A stretch of 64,000 nucleotides of DNA from Candidatus Sulfotelmatobacter sp. (GTDB lineage Bacteria; Acidobacteriota; Terriglobia; Terriglobales; Acidobacteriaceae). Position 1 is the first letter of the stretch, and each line of letters begins with the position of its first letter. The notes beneath the pieces were generated by a model. It was not told the origin of the DNA. It worked only from the letters and a program-made list of their open reading frames with translations, and ran no database searches. Positions 1 to 9,297 of this stretch are shown piece after piece. Made by a program: the position numbers and the translations under genes. The stretch is from the NCBI GenBank assembly GCA_025462865.1, contig JAOAPI010000084.1:54039-118038 (forward strand), written 5' to 3'.

Positions 1-1842
1 TCCGAGAACGGCATTGGCCGCGATCGAGTCCAGTTTATGGGATTGGGCCTGCACTACGCCGATGTTCATGCTGATCGCGGCGAGGATTTGGCCCACGCTG
101 TCATGCAGTTCCCGAGCTAATCTCCTTCGTTCTTCATCCTGCACTTTCATGAGGCGAGCCGAAAGGTCACGCAGACTTTCGTTGGCGGTCTTAAGTTCCG
201 TGGTTCTTTCCTGTACCCTGGCTTCCAGGTGGTCTCGCGCGTCACTGAGGGATTGCAGCAGTTGACGTTGCTCGTCGATATTGGTATTGGTGCCAAACCA
301 GCGCGTGACATTCCCTTCTGGATCGCGAAAGGGACTTACCCGGGTGAGGAACCAGCGGAATCGCCGGTCGGCGCCACGAATGGGGAACTCCATCTCAAAG
401 GGAGTTCCGGTCCGAACCGATTCAGCCCATCGTTCTGTGACGAGCGGAAGCATCTTCGGATCGTGCACCAATTTCCAGCCCTCTCCTTCCATCTGATCGA
501 AGGTCGTGCCGGTGTATTCATACCACCCGCGGTTAAACCAAAAAATGTGGCCGTCCGAATCGGCCATCCAAGCCAGCTGGGGGATTGAATTTGCCAGTGC
601 GCGAAGTTCTTCTTCACTGCGGCGCAATTTCTCTTCGTCCGCTTTTCGGGCTGTGACGTCGCGCGTTACCGCAAGTTGCACCGTTCTGCCGGAGGAAGGA
701 TCCTGCATAGGCACGGCGTGGGTTTCCATCCACCGCGGCGTCCCCTTGAGTCCAATAATCTGAAACTCGAATTGTCCGTTATTTCCCTTGCAGACGCTCT
801 CGTTGAATTCGATGAACTTCTCGCGAAATTCCGGCGCGATGAGCGAGTAAACACTTTGCCCAATGACGTCAGTCTCGCAACCGGCCTCCACCATTCCGCA
901 ACCAGCGGAATTCATCGCCAGCAGCGTGCCGTCCGGACCAACCACCTTCACACATTCGGGGGTGGCCTGCACGATGGCGCGGAAACGTTCTTCGCTCTCG
1001 CGCAATGCCTTCTCCGCAACCTTGCGTGAGGTGATGTCCTCAATCACGCCCACATAACGCTGCGGTTTACCAGCGGCATCCTTTAGCAAGTTAACCGTCG
1101 TCAGACTCCAAACCGAACTGCCATCCTTGCGCACGTAACGCTTTTCGTAGGCCAGGTACGAGATCTCGCCAGCGAGCAGGCGACTGGTGTTCAAACGGGT
1201 TCTCTCCAGGTCATCGGCATGCGTGACATCCAGAAAACTTAAATTCCGCAGTTCCTCAATGGAGTAACCGAGAATGTCAGAAAACTTCTGGTTCGCCTCC
1301 AGGAACTGGCCTTCGAGAGATCCCATGGCGATGCCCACTGCAGCCTGATTGAACATAGCGCGCAATCGTTCGGCATTTTCCCGCAAGGTTTCTGCCGCTC
1401 GCTTCTGTTCGGTGATGTCTAGAAAATAAACTGAAAGGCCGTCTCTCGCGGGATACGCGCGAACCTGAAACCAGGAGTTCAGCGGCGGATAGAAAGTATC
1501 GAACTCAATCTTTACTTTCTCGGTCACGGCGCGGCGAAAGTTCTTTTCCACAGGAGTGCCGACAAGATCTGGAAATTCCAGCCAGTAGTTCTTGCCGAGA
1601 AGAGTCGCCCGCGACTTGTTCAGCGGCTTGAAAATTTCCTCTGCCTGCGGATTCACGTAAGTGAGGCGCCAATCCTTATCGAATACGATAAACGCGTCGG
1701 AGATGCTCTCCAGGATGTTGGTGATGCGTTCGTTGGACTCGCGAAGTTCGCGCTCCGCCCGCTCCCGGGCCAGAAAAACGGCCTGGGCATTTTGCAGGGT
1801 GACCGAACGCAAGAGTCTCTGTTCGTTTTCGTCTGGTAGCAT
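1..1842 (-). CDS. Multi-PAS sensor histidine kinase (HisKA_3-type), truncated by the left window edge
   Basis: Reverse-strand reading from ATG at 1842 (MLPDENEQRLLRSVTLQNAQAVFLARERAERELRESNERITNILESISDAFIVFDKDWRLTYVNP...) stays open to the edge and contains several PAS/PAC segments and ...EERRRLARELHDSVGQILAAISMNIG, a HisKA_3 H-box. Not listed in the ORF track because it has no stop in the window. Confidence 0.85.
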   Translation of the reverse strand, partial: MLPDENEQRLLRSVTLQNAQAVFLARERAERELRESNERITNILESISDAFIVFDKDWRLTYVNPQAEEIFKPLNKSRATLLGKNYWLEFPDLVGTPVEKNFRRAVTEKVKIEFDTFYPPLNSWFQVRAYPARDGLSVYFLDITEQKRAAETLRENAERLRAMFNQAAVGIAMGSLEGQFLEANQKFSDILGYSIEELRNLSFLDVTHADDLERTRLNTSRLLAGEISYLAYEKRYVRKDGSSVWSLTTVNLLKDAAGKPQRYVGVIEDITSRKVAEKALRESEERFRAIVQATPECVKVVGPDGTLLAMNSAGCGMVEAGCETDVIGQSVYSLIAPEFREKFIEFNESVCKGNNGQFEFQIIGLKGTPRWMETHAVPMQDPSSGRTVQLAVTRDVTARKADEEKLRRSEEELRALANSIPQLAWMADSDGHIFWFNRGWYEYTGTTFDQMEGEGWKLVHDPKMLPLVTERWAESVRTGTPFEMEFPIRGADRRFRWFLTRVSPFRDPEGNVTRWFGTNTNIDEQRQLLQSLSDARDHLEARVQERTTELKTANESLRDLSARLMKVQDEERRRLARELHDSVGQILAAISMNIGVVQAQSHKLDSIAANAVLG

Positions 1843-2958
1843 TTAGCGGTTTCCGAGAATGTTCTCAGCCAGATGAGTGCCTTCCACACGGGCCTTAATC
1901 TTTGCAAACGCCGTTTCACGGGTCGTTGATGTGTCATCGCTGAACGGCGCGAACCCGCAATCGTCAGTCGTGCCTAGCTGTTCGAGCGGAATATATTCCG
2001 CGGCTTCGAGCACCCGGTCACGGACTTCCTCGGGGGTATCAACGTGAGGGTCGATAGGGGAAACTACGCCCACAAACGCCCGCTGGTCTGGCTTAAGGTA
2101 TTGCCGAATAATCTTCAGCACCCTCTTGCGATCTCTTTCTCCCGCCAGCGCGATGTAGAAATTTCCTGCGCGCAATTCGAACAGACTGGGCAGGAGGTCG
2201 GCGTAATCAACATCAGCGCTATGAGTCGAGTCGCGGTCGCCACCGGGACAGGTATGCACTCCGATCCGTTTACGTTCTTCGGTCGAGAACCGCGACAGCG
2301 CTAGATTGTTCAGCCCAATGAAGCTATTTAGTAGACTACCAGATGGATCGAGCTTTACTGCCAGTCGTCCCTCCGTAAAATCGATCTGCACTTTGTGAGC
2401 GCCCTTCTCGAAACACCTTCGAATCTCTATTTCATGCTCGTGCAATAGATCGTCGATAAAGTCCTGGCGTGAGTAACCGGGAATGTCTTCTGCCGGGTAC
2501 ATAAGGCTGAGTGCGGAGGGGGAGATAACCGCTTGTTTTAGAGGCAGATGCGCGTAGCGCTTGGCCGTGTCCAGGTAGCGATCCGCATAGACTTTGTAGC
2601 GGAATGGACCAGTTGTAAGCCTCGGCATCCGGCGAACGTGACCGGCGGAAAAAGGAATTTTGAAGCCGTCCGGCGCCGTGTTCGGTAGCCCATGCACCGA
2701 ATAGGTCCAGAAGTTGTGGTACTTGCGCTGTTCTCCATCCGTAACAATGGGCGAGCCTGTTGCTTCAAACTGTTCAATCGTGTCACGAATCGATTCTTCA
2801 TAAAGCGGGTTCAATTTCGGGTCCGCGAAGTCTCGGGCCATGGCAATGGCCTCAATCAACTCAACGGGTCTCGGAATGCTTCCAATGGGTTCAGTCGGGA
2901 TCTTCATAAGATTAAGTTCTAGTCCACTTGCCATTTGATTCCCGTCGGCAGTCCACAA
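1843..2958 (-). CDS. Cobalamin-independent methionine synthase (MetE C-terminal/UROD-like) family protein; start probably the internal MKIPTEPIGSIPRP
   Basis: 371-aa ORF; MetE-like IGSIPRP start, HTCPGGD and DDCGFAPFSDD segments consistent with Zn/homocysteine binding; lacks the MetE N-terminal domain. Confidence 0.75.
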   Translation of the reverse strand: MWTADGNQMASGLELNLMKIPTEPIGSIPRPVELIEAIAMARDFADPKLNPLYEESIRDTIEQFEATGSPIVTDGEQRKYHNFWTYSVHGLPNTAPDGFKIPFSAGHVRRMPRLTTGPFRYKVYADRYLDTAKRYAHLPLKQAVISPSALSLMYPAEDIPGYSRQDFIDDLLHEHEIEIRRCFEKGAHKVQIDFTEGRLAVKLDPSGSLLNSFIGLNNLALSRFSTEERKRIGVHTCPGGDRDSTHSADVDYADLLPSLFELRAGNFYIALAGERDRKRVLKIIRQYLKPDQRAFVGVVSPIDPHVDTPEEVRDRVLEAAEYIPLEQLGTTDDCGFAPFSDDTSTTRETAFAKIKARVEGTHLAENILGNR

Positions 2959-3427
2959 TCTTTCCTAATCCGAATTTATGTACCGTCTTTCGACTCGAGG
3001 CACACGTTGGAATTCCGTAGGCCATTTATCCCTTTATTAAGAATAGCTTGTGCCGCTTACCGTTAGCACCAGCTGGATGCTCTTTCGCAGGCCGGCGAGT
3101 TCTTCCGCAGACTCTCCGACCCCAGGCTAGTCCAAGGTAAAGACAAAATCCTTTATACGACGATATGCTTCAATACGGTATTCACTGTATGCGCCGCCGG
3201 TTTCGTGCCACAAAGTACGATAGGAGACCCGAAATGGAAGGACGTGGCGCCCGCCTGATAATGCAGGTTCGGAGCCTTCGGCTGAGCCGTTCATGACCCG
3301 ACAAAGGCCAACAAGAACCTAGTCCAAAGACGCGCAATGGGATGCAAGAGGGGCGAAGTTTGCGTTTGAGTAGGAAAGGGTGAACACACGAGGAGCGAGC
3401 TGTCCGGGATACAGTTTCGGATCGTTA

Positions 3428-5113
3428 CTATTTAGGGAGTTTGAAATTCACAGTGATCTGCGTCTGAATCTCAACCGGCTCACCGTTCAGCAAATAAGGC
3501 TTGTATTTCCATTGTTTCACCGCATCGACTGCGGCATGCGAAAGCTGCGGGTCCCCATGAAGGACGGATACCGTAGAGATATCGCCATTCTTCGAAATCG
3601 TTGCCATAAGCTGTACTCCGCCTTCCACCCGCAGCCGCAGGGCATTCGCCGGATATTTTGGTTGCACTTTTTTCACCAGGAGCCCTTGCGAAACTCCCTG
3701 CGACACGCTCAGCGTCTGTAGTACCGGAGTCGGAGCTTTGCTTTGGCTGTCTATCAGATTGGGCAGGCCTCCGCCATTTCCCGCAGGAGCGATGCCGGTC
3801 AGGCTCAAAGCCGGAGCCTCGTTGGTTGCTGAGGATTTAGTCCCCGATCGCGAAGGGTTATTTTTGATCACGATCGGTTCCGCTTCTTCCTTGGTGGCTG
3901 GAGCTTTGTTTTCCGGAGCTTTGTTTTCCGCCACAGACGAAGGCGAAGGTTTCGACGATTCCGTCGTGGTGACCTTGCTGGAATGAGCTGGCGCTTTCTC
4001 TGGAGTCGCCGATGTTGAGAAGTCAGGAGCAGAAACTTGAGCACTGGGAGCCGGTTTTGGTACCTGCGGAATTGCCGCCGTTGTTTTCACCGGCGATTCG
4101 ATCGCGGGAACTGGCACACTCGTATTATCTTTCGATTGACCCCAGTGCATCCAGGCTAGGTAACTGCCCACTGCAATCAGCACAATCGCGGCCGCCACTG
4201 CCAGCAGGATTTTCTTGGTTCCGGCGCCGGTAGATTCTGTGTCGCTGCCGATTGTCCCGCCAAAAGTGAACGTGGGCGCAGGCGCGGACGTTCCATAGGT
4301 CGAGGCAGCGTTTCCTTTGAGGTCCGCGGCTTTTTCGCTGACTTCGCTTCGCGGCGAAACTTTTGACGGCGTGTCTTCCGCGACAGCTTTCGGATCGCGA
4401 GCTGGAGCAGGAGCGCTGGCAGAGCCTTGTCCGAAGCCCGCCCGGCTCGGTGCTGATTCGGGCACATAAGGTTTCGCGGGAGCAGGTTCCGCGATTTTCG
4501 GCGAAGCGCTTTGCTTGCTACGTCCTTCGACGGACTCATCTCGGGTCGCAACGATATCGATCGGATCTGCGGCCGGGACGCTTGTCGACCCTTGCGCTGT
4601 GACGTTGGAGCGCTCGGGTGCGGTCAGAGGAAAGGTTGGAACTTTAGGATACGAGACGTCTACGCTAGGAATTGCGTTTCGCGAAGGTTCTGCGGAAGCA
4701 GTCGCGTCTGGCTTCGTGGGAGCCGGTGCTGTCTTTGGCACTTCATTCTTGCGCAATAGTCCGCGGGCAACGCGTAGTGTGCCTTTTGCCTGCTCCAAAT
4801 TAATGGGTTTGGTGAGAACCAGGTTTGCGCCAATGCGAAAAGCCTTTGCGACTCCCGCCTGCCCCTCAACCACGGCGACCGCCAGAGAAGACTGATTGGC
4901 GCCTGTGTTGCGTGCACTCTTGAAGAGCAGCGTAGCATTCTGCTCGTTATCGCAGTCGACCACAACCGCATCGAAGTGCTCGCCCATCAACTTCTTAACG
5001 GCAGCGAAGGGTTCGGTGCAGGGAGTGACGGCGAAGTCAAGCTCGCTTAGAACTTGCGTTACGCTGCGAGCCGTCTTCTCATCAGGACAGAAGAGGAGTG
5101 CTTGATAACCCAT
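3428..5113 (-). CDS. Receiver-like (REC) domain fused through a TM segment and Pro/Ala/Ser-rich linker to a TonB C-terminal domain
   Basis: N-term REC-like fold with FDAVVVDCDN and LVLTKPIN; TM KILLAVAAAIVLIAVGSYLAW; C-term QPKYPANALRLRVEGGVQLMATISKNGDISTVSVLHGDPQLSHAAVDAVKQWKYKPYLLNGEPVEIQTQITVNF is typical of TonB. Confidence 0.8.
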   Translation of the reverse strand: MGYQALLFCPDEKTARSVTQVLSELDFAVTPCTEPFAAVKKLMGEHFDAVVVDCDNEQNATLLFKSARNTGANQSSLAVAVVEGQAGVAKAFRIGANLVLTKPINLEQAKGTLRVARGLLRKNEVPKTAPAPTKPDATASAEPSRNAIPSVDVSYPKVPTFPLTAPERSNVTAQGSTSVPAADPIDIVATRDESVEGRSKQSASPKIAEPAPAKPYVPESAPSRAGFGQGSASAPAPARDPKAVAEDTPSKVSPRSEVSEKAADLKGNAASTYGTSAPAPTFTFGGTIGSDTESTGAGTKKILLAVAAAIVLIAVGSYLAWMHWGQSKDNTSVPVPAIESPVKTTAAIPQVPKPAPSAQVSAPDFSTSATPEKAPAHSSKVTTTESSKPSPSSVAENKAPENKAPATKEEAEPIVIKNNPSRSGTKSSATNEAPALSLTGIAPAGNGGGLPNLIDSQSKAPTPVLQTLSVSQGVSQGLLVKKVQPKYPANALRLRVEGGVQLMATISKNGDISTVSVLHGDPQLSHAAVDAVKQWKYKPYLLNGEPVEIQTQITVNFKLPK

Positions 5114-5241
5114 ATTAAAGTCATCGTAGGTACACCCGTAAGGCGCATCAAGTTACGGTAGTAATTCCATGGAAGCGTGTTTTCCCTTGCCAGACTTGGG
5201 GTTTCGGGCTTTCCAAATTCGGGTCGCGCCTTGCGAATAGA

Positions 5242-5850
5242 ATGCGTGTGATGCGCATCCCTCTCTGGCTGAAGATCGTTTGGACGGTGTGGGTGATTGT
5301 CTGGATGCCGATCTACGCGCGCCAATATGGCCCGCAGAATTTTCTGTACTTCTGCGATCTCGGAAATCTTTTCATCGCCGCCGGTCTCTGGCTGGAAAGT
5401 CCGCTCATATTTTCCTGGCAAGCAACTTCACTTCTATTGTTCCAGAGCTTATTCACCATCGATTTGGTGATTGCCCTGTTCAGCGGAAGGCACTTTATTG
5501 GTGGAACGGAATACATGTTCGATCCGCAGATTAGCTTGTGGATCCGCCTGTTAAGCCTTTTTCACGCGGTGACACCGCCATTGCTGCTTTGGGCAATTTG
5601 GCGTTTGGGTTACGACGAACGAGGCTGGAAGTATCAAACGCTGACTACGTGGATTGTGGTGCCGGTGAATTATTTCTGGCGCCCGCAATATGATGTGAAC
5701 TGGGCGCGTGGCCCGTTTTTTCACGAGCAACATGTATTGCCCGGACTCTTATACCTGCTGCTCTACCTCATTCTGGTTCCCGCCCTGGTTTACTTTCCGA
5801 CTCACAAATTTCTTTCATGGCTCACGCAACGATGGCACGCAGCTCCCTAA
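5242..5850 (+). CDS. Polytopic integral membrane protein of unknown function
   Basis: 202-aa ORF with several hydrophobic helices. Confidence 0.6.
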   Translation: MRVMRIPLWLKIVWTVWVIVWMPIYARQYGPQNFLYFCDLGNLFIAAGLWLESPLIFSWQATSLLLFQSLFTIDLVIALFSGRHFIGGTEYMFDPQISLWIRLLSLFHAVTPPLLLWAIWRLGYDERGWKYQTLTTWIVVPVNYFWRPQYDVNWARGPFFHEQHVLPGLLYLLLYLILVPALVYFPTHKFLSWLTQRWHAAP

Positions 5851-7637
5851 TCGTCTTTGCCAGTTTTTTGTCCTGCCTCATGGGTTTGGTTGCGCAGGGC
5901 GGATTCAGGCTGAGGATATTCGATTGATCCGCGCAAAGAAGAAATATGCTCGTCGGTGAAGTCGGGAAATGGCAACTGCTTGCCGTCACGCAATTCCGCT
6001 ACTTTTTTTACCGCTGCTTCGGCCTTCTCTTTTTCCAGTCCTGAGTCTCGACCCAGATAGAGAGTTTGGGATGGTAGGGCGAACGCCGTTCCAGAATCCT
6101 CCACCAGATGCATAATGCGTAGCAGTAGATCCTCGCGTACGGCGGCAAACTCGTTGAAATCCTGCGTCATTACGTAACAGACAAGTTCTACATTGATCGC
6201 ACTCGGGGCGAGCTCTATGAGCCGGACGCGAACCGTTTTGGTTTCGAGTTTAGGATGACTGTACAAAATCCGCCGGATTTCAGACAGCACGTAGCGCAAA
6301 TGGTCGGGAGTAGTTTCCGAGCGTAAACCAAGTACGGTTTTGAAAAGAATTTTGTCGCGGCGGCTCAGATTTTCAACATTAATGGTGGCGACCGTACCGT
6401 TCGGAATTGCCAGCAGCGTTCTTTCTTCCGTGCGCACGCGAGTCGAGCGCAGTCCAATATCTTCGACAGTACCCGTGCGATCTCCGAAGCGGCAAACATC
6501 GCCAACGCGGATCACTTCGTCGCCTAGAACGGAAACGCCCCCAAATAAATTTTCAATCGTCTTCTGCGCGCCGAAGCCAATTGCCAGGCCGCCAATTCCA
6601 AGGCCGGCGAGCGCCGTGCTCATATTGAAGCCGAGAATGCCGAAGATGGTGAATACGGCCATCACGAAGACCGCGGCTTTCACAACGCGCTCGCCCAGCA
6701 ACATCAGAGAACCCGTGCCGCTGTTGCCACGGGCTAACGCTCGATTCCGAACCCGCCGGAGGAACCAGCGAATCACGCGCCACAGAATCCAGTTCGCGCC
6801 AACCACGATGGCGACCGCTGTGAACTGAAAGTAGTAATGCTGTTGCAGCAGCGGCATGCCGAGATAGCCTGCCAGAACGCGGTGGACCAGGGTTCCGGCC
6901 AGTAGCCACTCCGGTCCCGAGACCGACCGCCACTGCACTAATGCCGCCTGCCCGTGGCTGCGCGCCCACCACCGCAAAGGAATTTGCAGCACCACTAACA
7001 GCAGCCATCCAGCGGCTGCCGCCATGGGAAGCATCACCAGCAATGCCAGCCACTGCCACAGCGGCATGCCAGCCAGTTCATGCTTAACCACCCACGCGGG
7101 TAATCGCGTTTCTACCCGGCGCGCCTGGATCTGGTCATAGAGTTCAGGGATTTTGCTCAGCGTCTCGGCGGAGAACAGCCAGATTCTTCCAACGTTGGGG
7201 TCGGAAACCCGAACCAGTTCCAGGTCCACCTCTGTGTGGCCGGACACCATGGTTCCCAGCTTCTGCCGGTCGGGCGCCACATCTTCCTGTGGAGTGCCTT
7301 CCGGCTGTCTGCTCGGTCGCAGGTTGCCCACAAATGCACGGTTCATCGCCACGTTCAACTTCATCGCCAGCGATTCACCCTGCGCCTGGCGGCGCGCCGG
7401 ACTCATCTGGAGATATTGCGCCGCAATGCCGAAGTTGCCCGATTGCGCTGCTTCGAGAAATCCGAAAACCGTTCCGGAGGGAGTTTCACGTCCCAGGGGG
7501 TCGTTCCCAGTTTTTCCGGGAGGATTTGCCGTTGCCTTTGGTTGCAGAATCTGACCGAGTTGGCTATGCGCGAGGGGCGGCAGGCAAACCGCGAGACCAA
7601 TAGTTAAAACAACGATGGCTCGTGAAAATGTACGCAT
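5847..7637 (-). CDS. MscS-family mechanosensitive ion channel with N-terminal signal/periplasmic extension
   Basis: Start chosen at MRTFSRAIVVLTIGLAVCLPPLAHS (ORF track extends upstream to 7826); MscS core ALAGLGIGGLAIGFGAQKTIENLFGGVSVLGDEVIRVGDVCRFGDRTGTVEDIGLRSTRVRT. Confidence 0.88.
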   Translation of the reverse strand: MRTFSRAIVVLTIGLAVCLPPLAHSQLGQILQPKATANPPGKTGNDPLGRETPSGTVFGFLEAAQSGNFGIAAQYLQMSPARRQAQGESLAMKLNVAMNRAFVGNLRPSRQPEGTPQEDVAPDRQKLGTMVSGHTEVDLELVRVSDPNVGRIWLFSAETLSKIPELYDQIQARRVETRLPAWVVKHELAGMPLWQWLALLVMLPMAAAAGWLLLVVLQIPLRWWARSHGQAALVQWRSVSGPEWLLAGTLVHRVLAGYLGMPLLQQHYYFQFTAVAIVVGANWILWRVIRWFLRRVRNRALARGNSGTGSLMLLGERVVKAAVFVMAVFTIFGILGFNMSTALAGLGIGGLAIGFGAQKTIENLFGGVSVLGDEVIRVGDVCRFGDRTGTVEDIGLRSTRVRTEERTLLAIPNGTVATINVENLSRRDKILFKTVLGLRSETTPDHLRYVLSEIRRILYSHPKLETKTVRVRLIELAPSAINVELVCYVMTQDFNEFAAVREDLLLRIMHLVEDSGTAFALPSQTLYLGRDSGLEKEKAEAAVKKVAELRDGKQLPFPDFTDEHISSLRGSIEYPQPESALRNQTHEAGQKTGKDD

Positions 7638-7800
7638 GAATTTTTTCTGCACGCCGGCTTCGTGGGGTCGCCCGAGCATCCTTGACGAACTCGGGTCAAA
7701 TGAAAAGTTTATTGTAGCGGAACGGTCGGGTGCGAACGAACTCACGCCTCGCGTGGCCGCCGCAGCCGCGTCGACGGGCATTCCAAACGTATTAACACAA

Positions 7801-9258
7801 TCATCCCCGCTTGGGCCTGAACACATGCGTGCTTGTTCCGAAGAAAACTTCGGCGGATTCCATCACCGTTTCCGAGAGTGTCGGATGCGGATGAATCGTC
7901 ATGGCCACGTCGCTGGCCAAGGCCGCCATTTCAATGGCGAGCACTCCTTCGGCGATCAGTTCCCCCGCTCCCGCGCCCACAATTCCCACACCCAACACGC
8001 GTTCCGTCTGCGGGTCGACGATTAACTTGGTCATTCCGTCGGGACGGTCAATCGTCACGGCGCGTCCTGATGCCCCCCAGGGAAACTTAGCAACTCTGAT
8101 TTCGCGCTTTTCTTTTTCAGCCTGCGTTTCCGTCAGGCCGCACCACGCAACCTCCGGATCAGTAAACACCACTGCAGGAATCGCATTGGGTTCGAACGCC
8201 ACTTTATGCCCGGCAATGGCTTCCACCGCGACTCGTCCTTCATGCGACGCTTTGTGCGCCAGCATAGGTTCGCCTACCACGTCGCCAATTGCGTAGATCG
8301 CTGGATCTGCCGTTTGCAGTTGCTTGTTGACCTCGATGAAGTGGCGCGAGTTGACCTGTACTTGCGTCTTTTCAAGCCCTGGAATCTCCGAGTTCGGTTT
8401 ACGTCCCACCGAAACCAGCACACGGTCAAAAGTCTTCTCCCGGTTATTCTCCTGCACTGACTGGCCTTCGAACTTCGCGCGTATTCCTGTTCCATCTTCC
8501 TTTAGCGAAGCGACAGTCGTGTTCAGCAGAATGCCCTCAAACATTTTCTCCAACCGCTTGTGCAGGGGCAGAACCAGATCGCGATCCGCCCCCGGCAGTA
8601 GCCCCGGTAACATTTCGACCACCGTCACGCGCGTGCCTAGCGCCGCATACACCGAACCTAATTCCAGACCGATATAACCGCCACCGACTACAAGAAGACT
8701 GCCTGGAATGTCTTCCAGATTTAGAGCCTCAGTCGAATCCATCATGCGCGGCGAATCCAGCTTAAGTGCGGGAATGATGGCAGGCCGCGAACCTGTCGCG
8801 AGAATGATTCGGTCAAAGGTTAATGTTGTTTCGCCAGCGTCTACTTTGGTAATTCGCAGGCTGTTTGAATTCTCAAACGCGGCGCGGCCCTGAATGTATT
8901 CCACCTTTCGCTGCTTGGAAAGCTGTCCCAGCCCGCCGGTAAGTTTCTTGACGACATTTTCCTTCCACCCACGCAACCGCGACAAATCGATCTTCGGGAC
9001 AGGGAACTCGATTCCCCAATTCTTGGCTTGCTGGGATTCCTCGATCAACTTGGCGACATGCAGCAGTGCCTTCGAAGGAATGCAACCGCGGTAGAGGCAA
9101 ACGCCGCCGGGATTCGCTTCCGGATCGATCAGAGTAACTTGGATGCCGAGATCTGCGGCGAGGAATGCGGCGGCGTATCCGCCCGGTCCAGCGCCTACTA
9201 CTGCGAGGCGCAGGTTGTTAGTTCGTTCGTTCGGCGGTTGGTTAAGAGGTTCGTTCAT
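7801..9258 (-). CDS. lpdA: Dihydrolipoyl dehydrogenase (E3)
   Basis: [20 protein letters not shown] motif, [16 protein letters not shown] redox disulfide, C-term HPHPTLSE. Confidence 0.95.
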   Translation of the reverse strand: MNEPLNQPPNERTNNLRLAVVGAGPGGYAAAFLAADLGIQVTLIDPEANPGGVCLYRGCIPSKALLHVAKLIEESQQAKNWGIEFPVPKIDLSRLRGWKENVVKKLTGGLGQLSKQRKVEYIQGRAAFENSNSLRITKVDAGETTLTFDRIILATGSRPAIIPALKLDSPRMMDSTEALNLEDIPGSLLVVGGGYIGLELGSVYAALGTRVTVVEMLPGLLPGADRDLVLPLHKRLEKMFEGILLNTTVASLKEDGTGIRAKFEGQSVQENNREKTFDRVLVSVGRKPNSEIPGLEKTQVQVNSRHFIEVNKQLQTADPAIYAIGDVVGEPMLAHKASHEGRVAVEAIAGHKVAFEPNAIPAVVFTDPEVAWCGLTETQAEKEKREIRVAKFPWGASGRAVTIDRPDGMTKLIVDPQTERVLGVGIVGAGAGELIAEGVLAIEMAALASDVAMTIHPHPTLSETVMESAEVFFGTSTHVFRPKRG

Positions 9259-9297
9259 GAAGTGGCTTTCTTTGGGATTGGTGCTTGCGCGCCGCCG

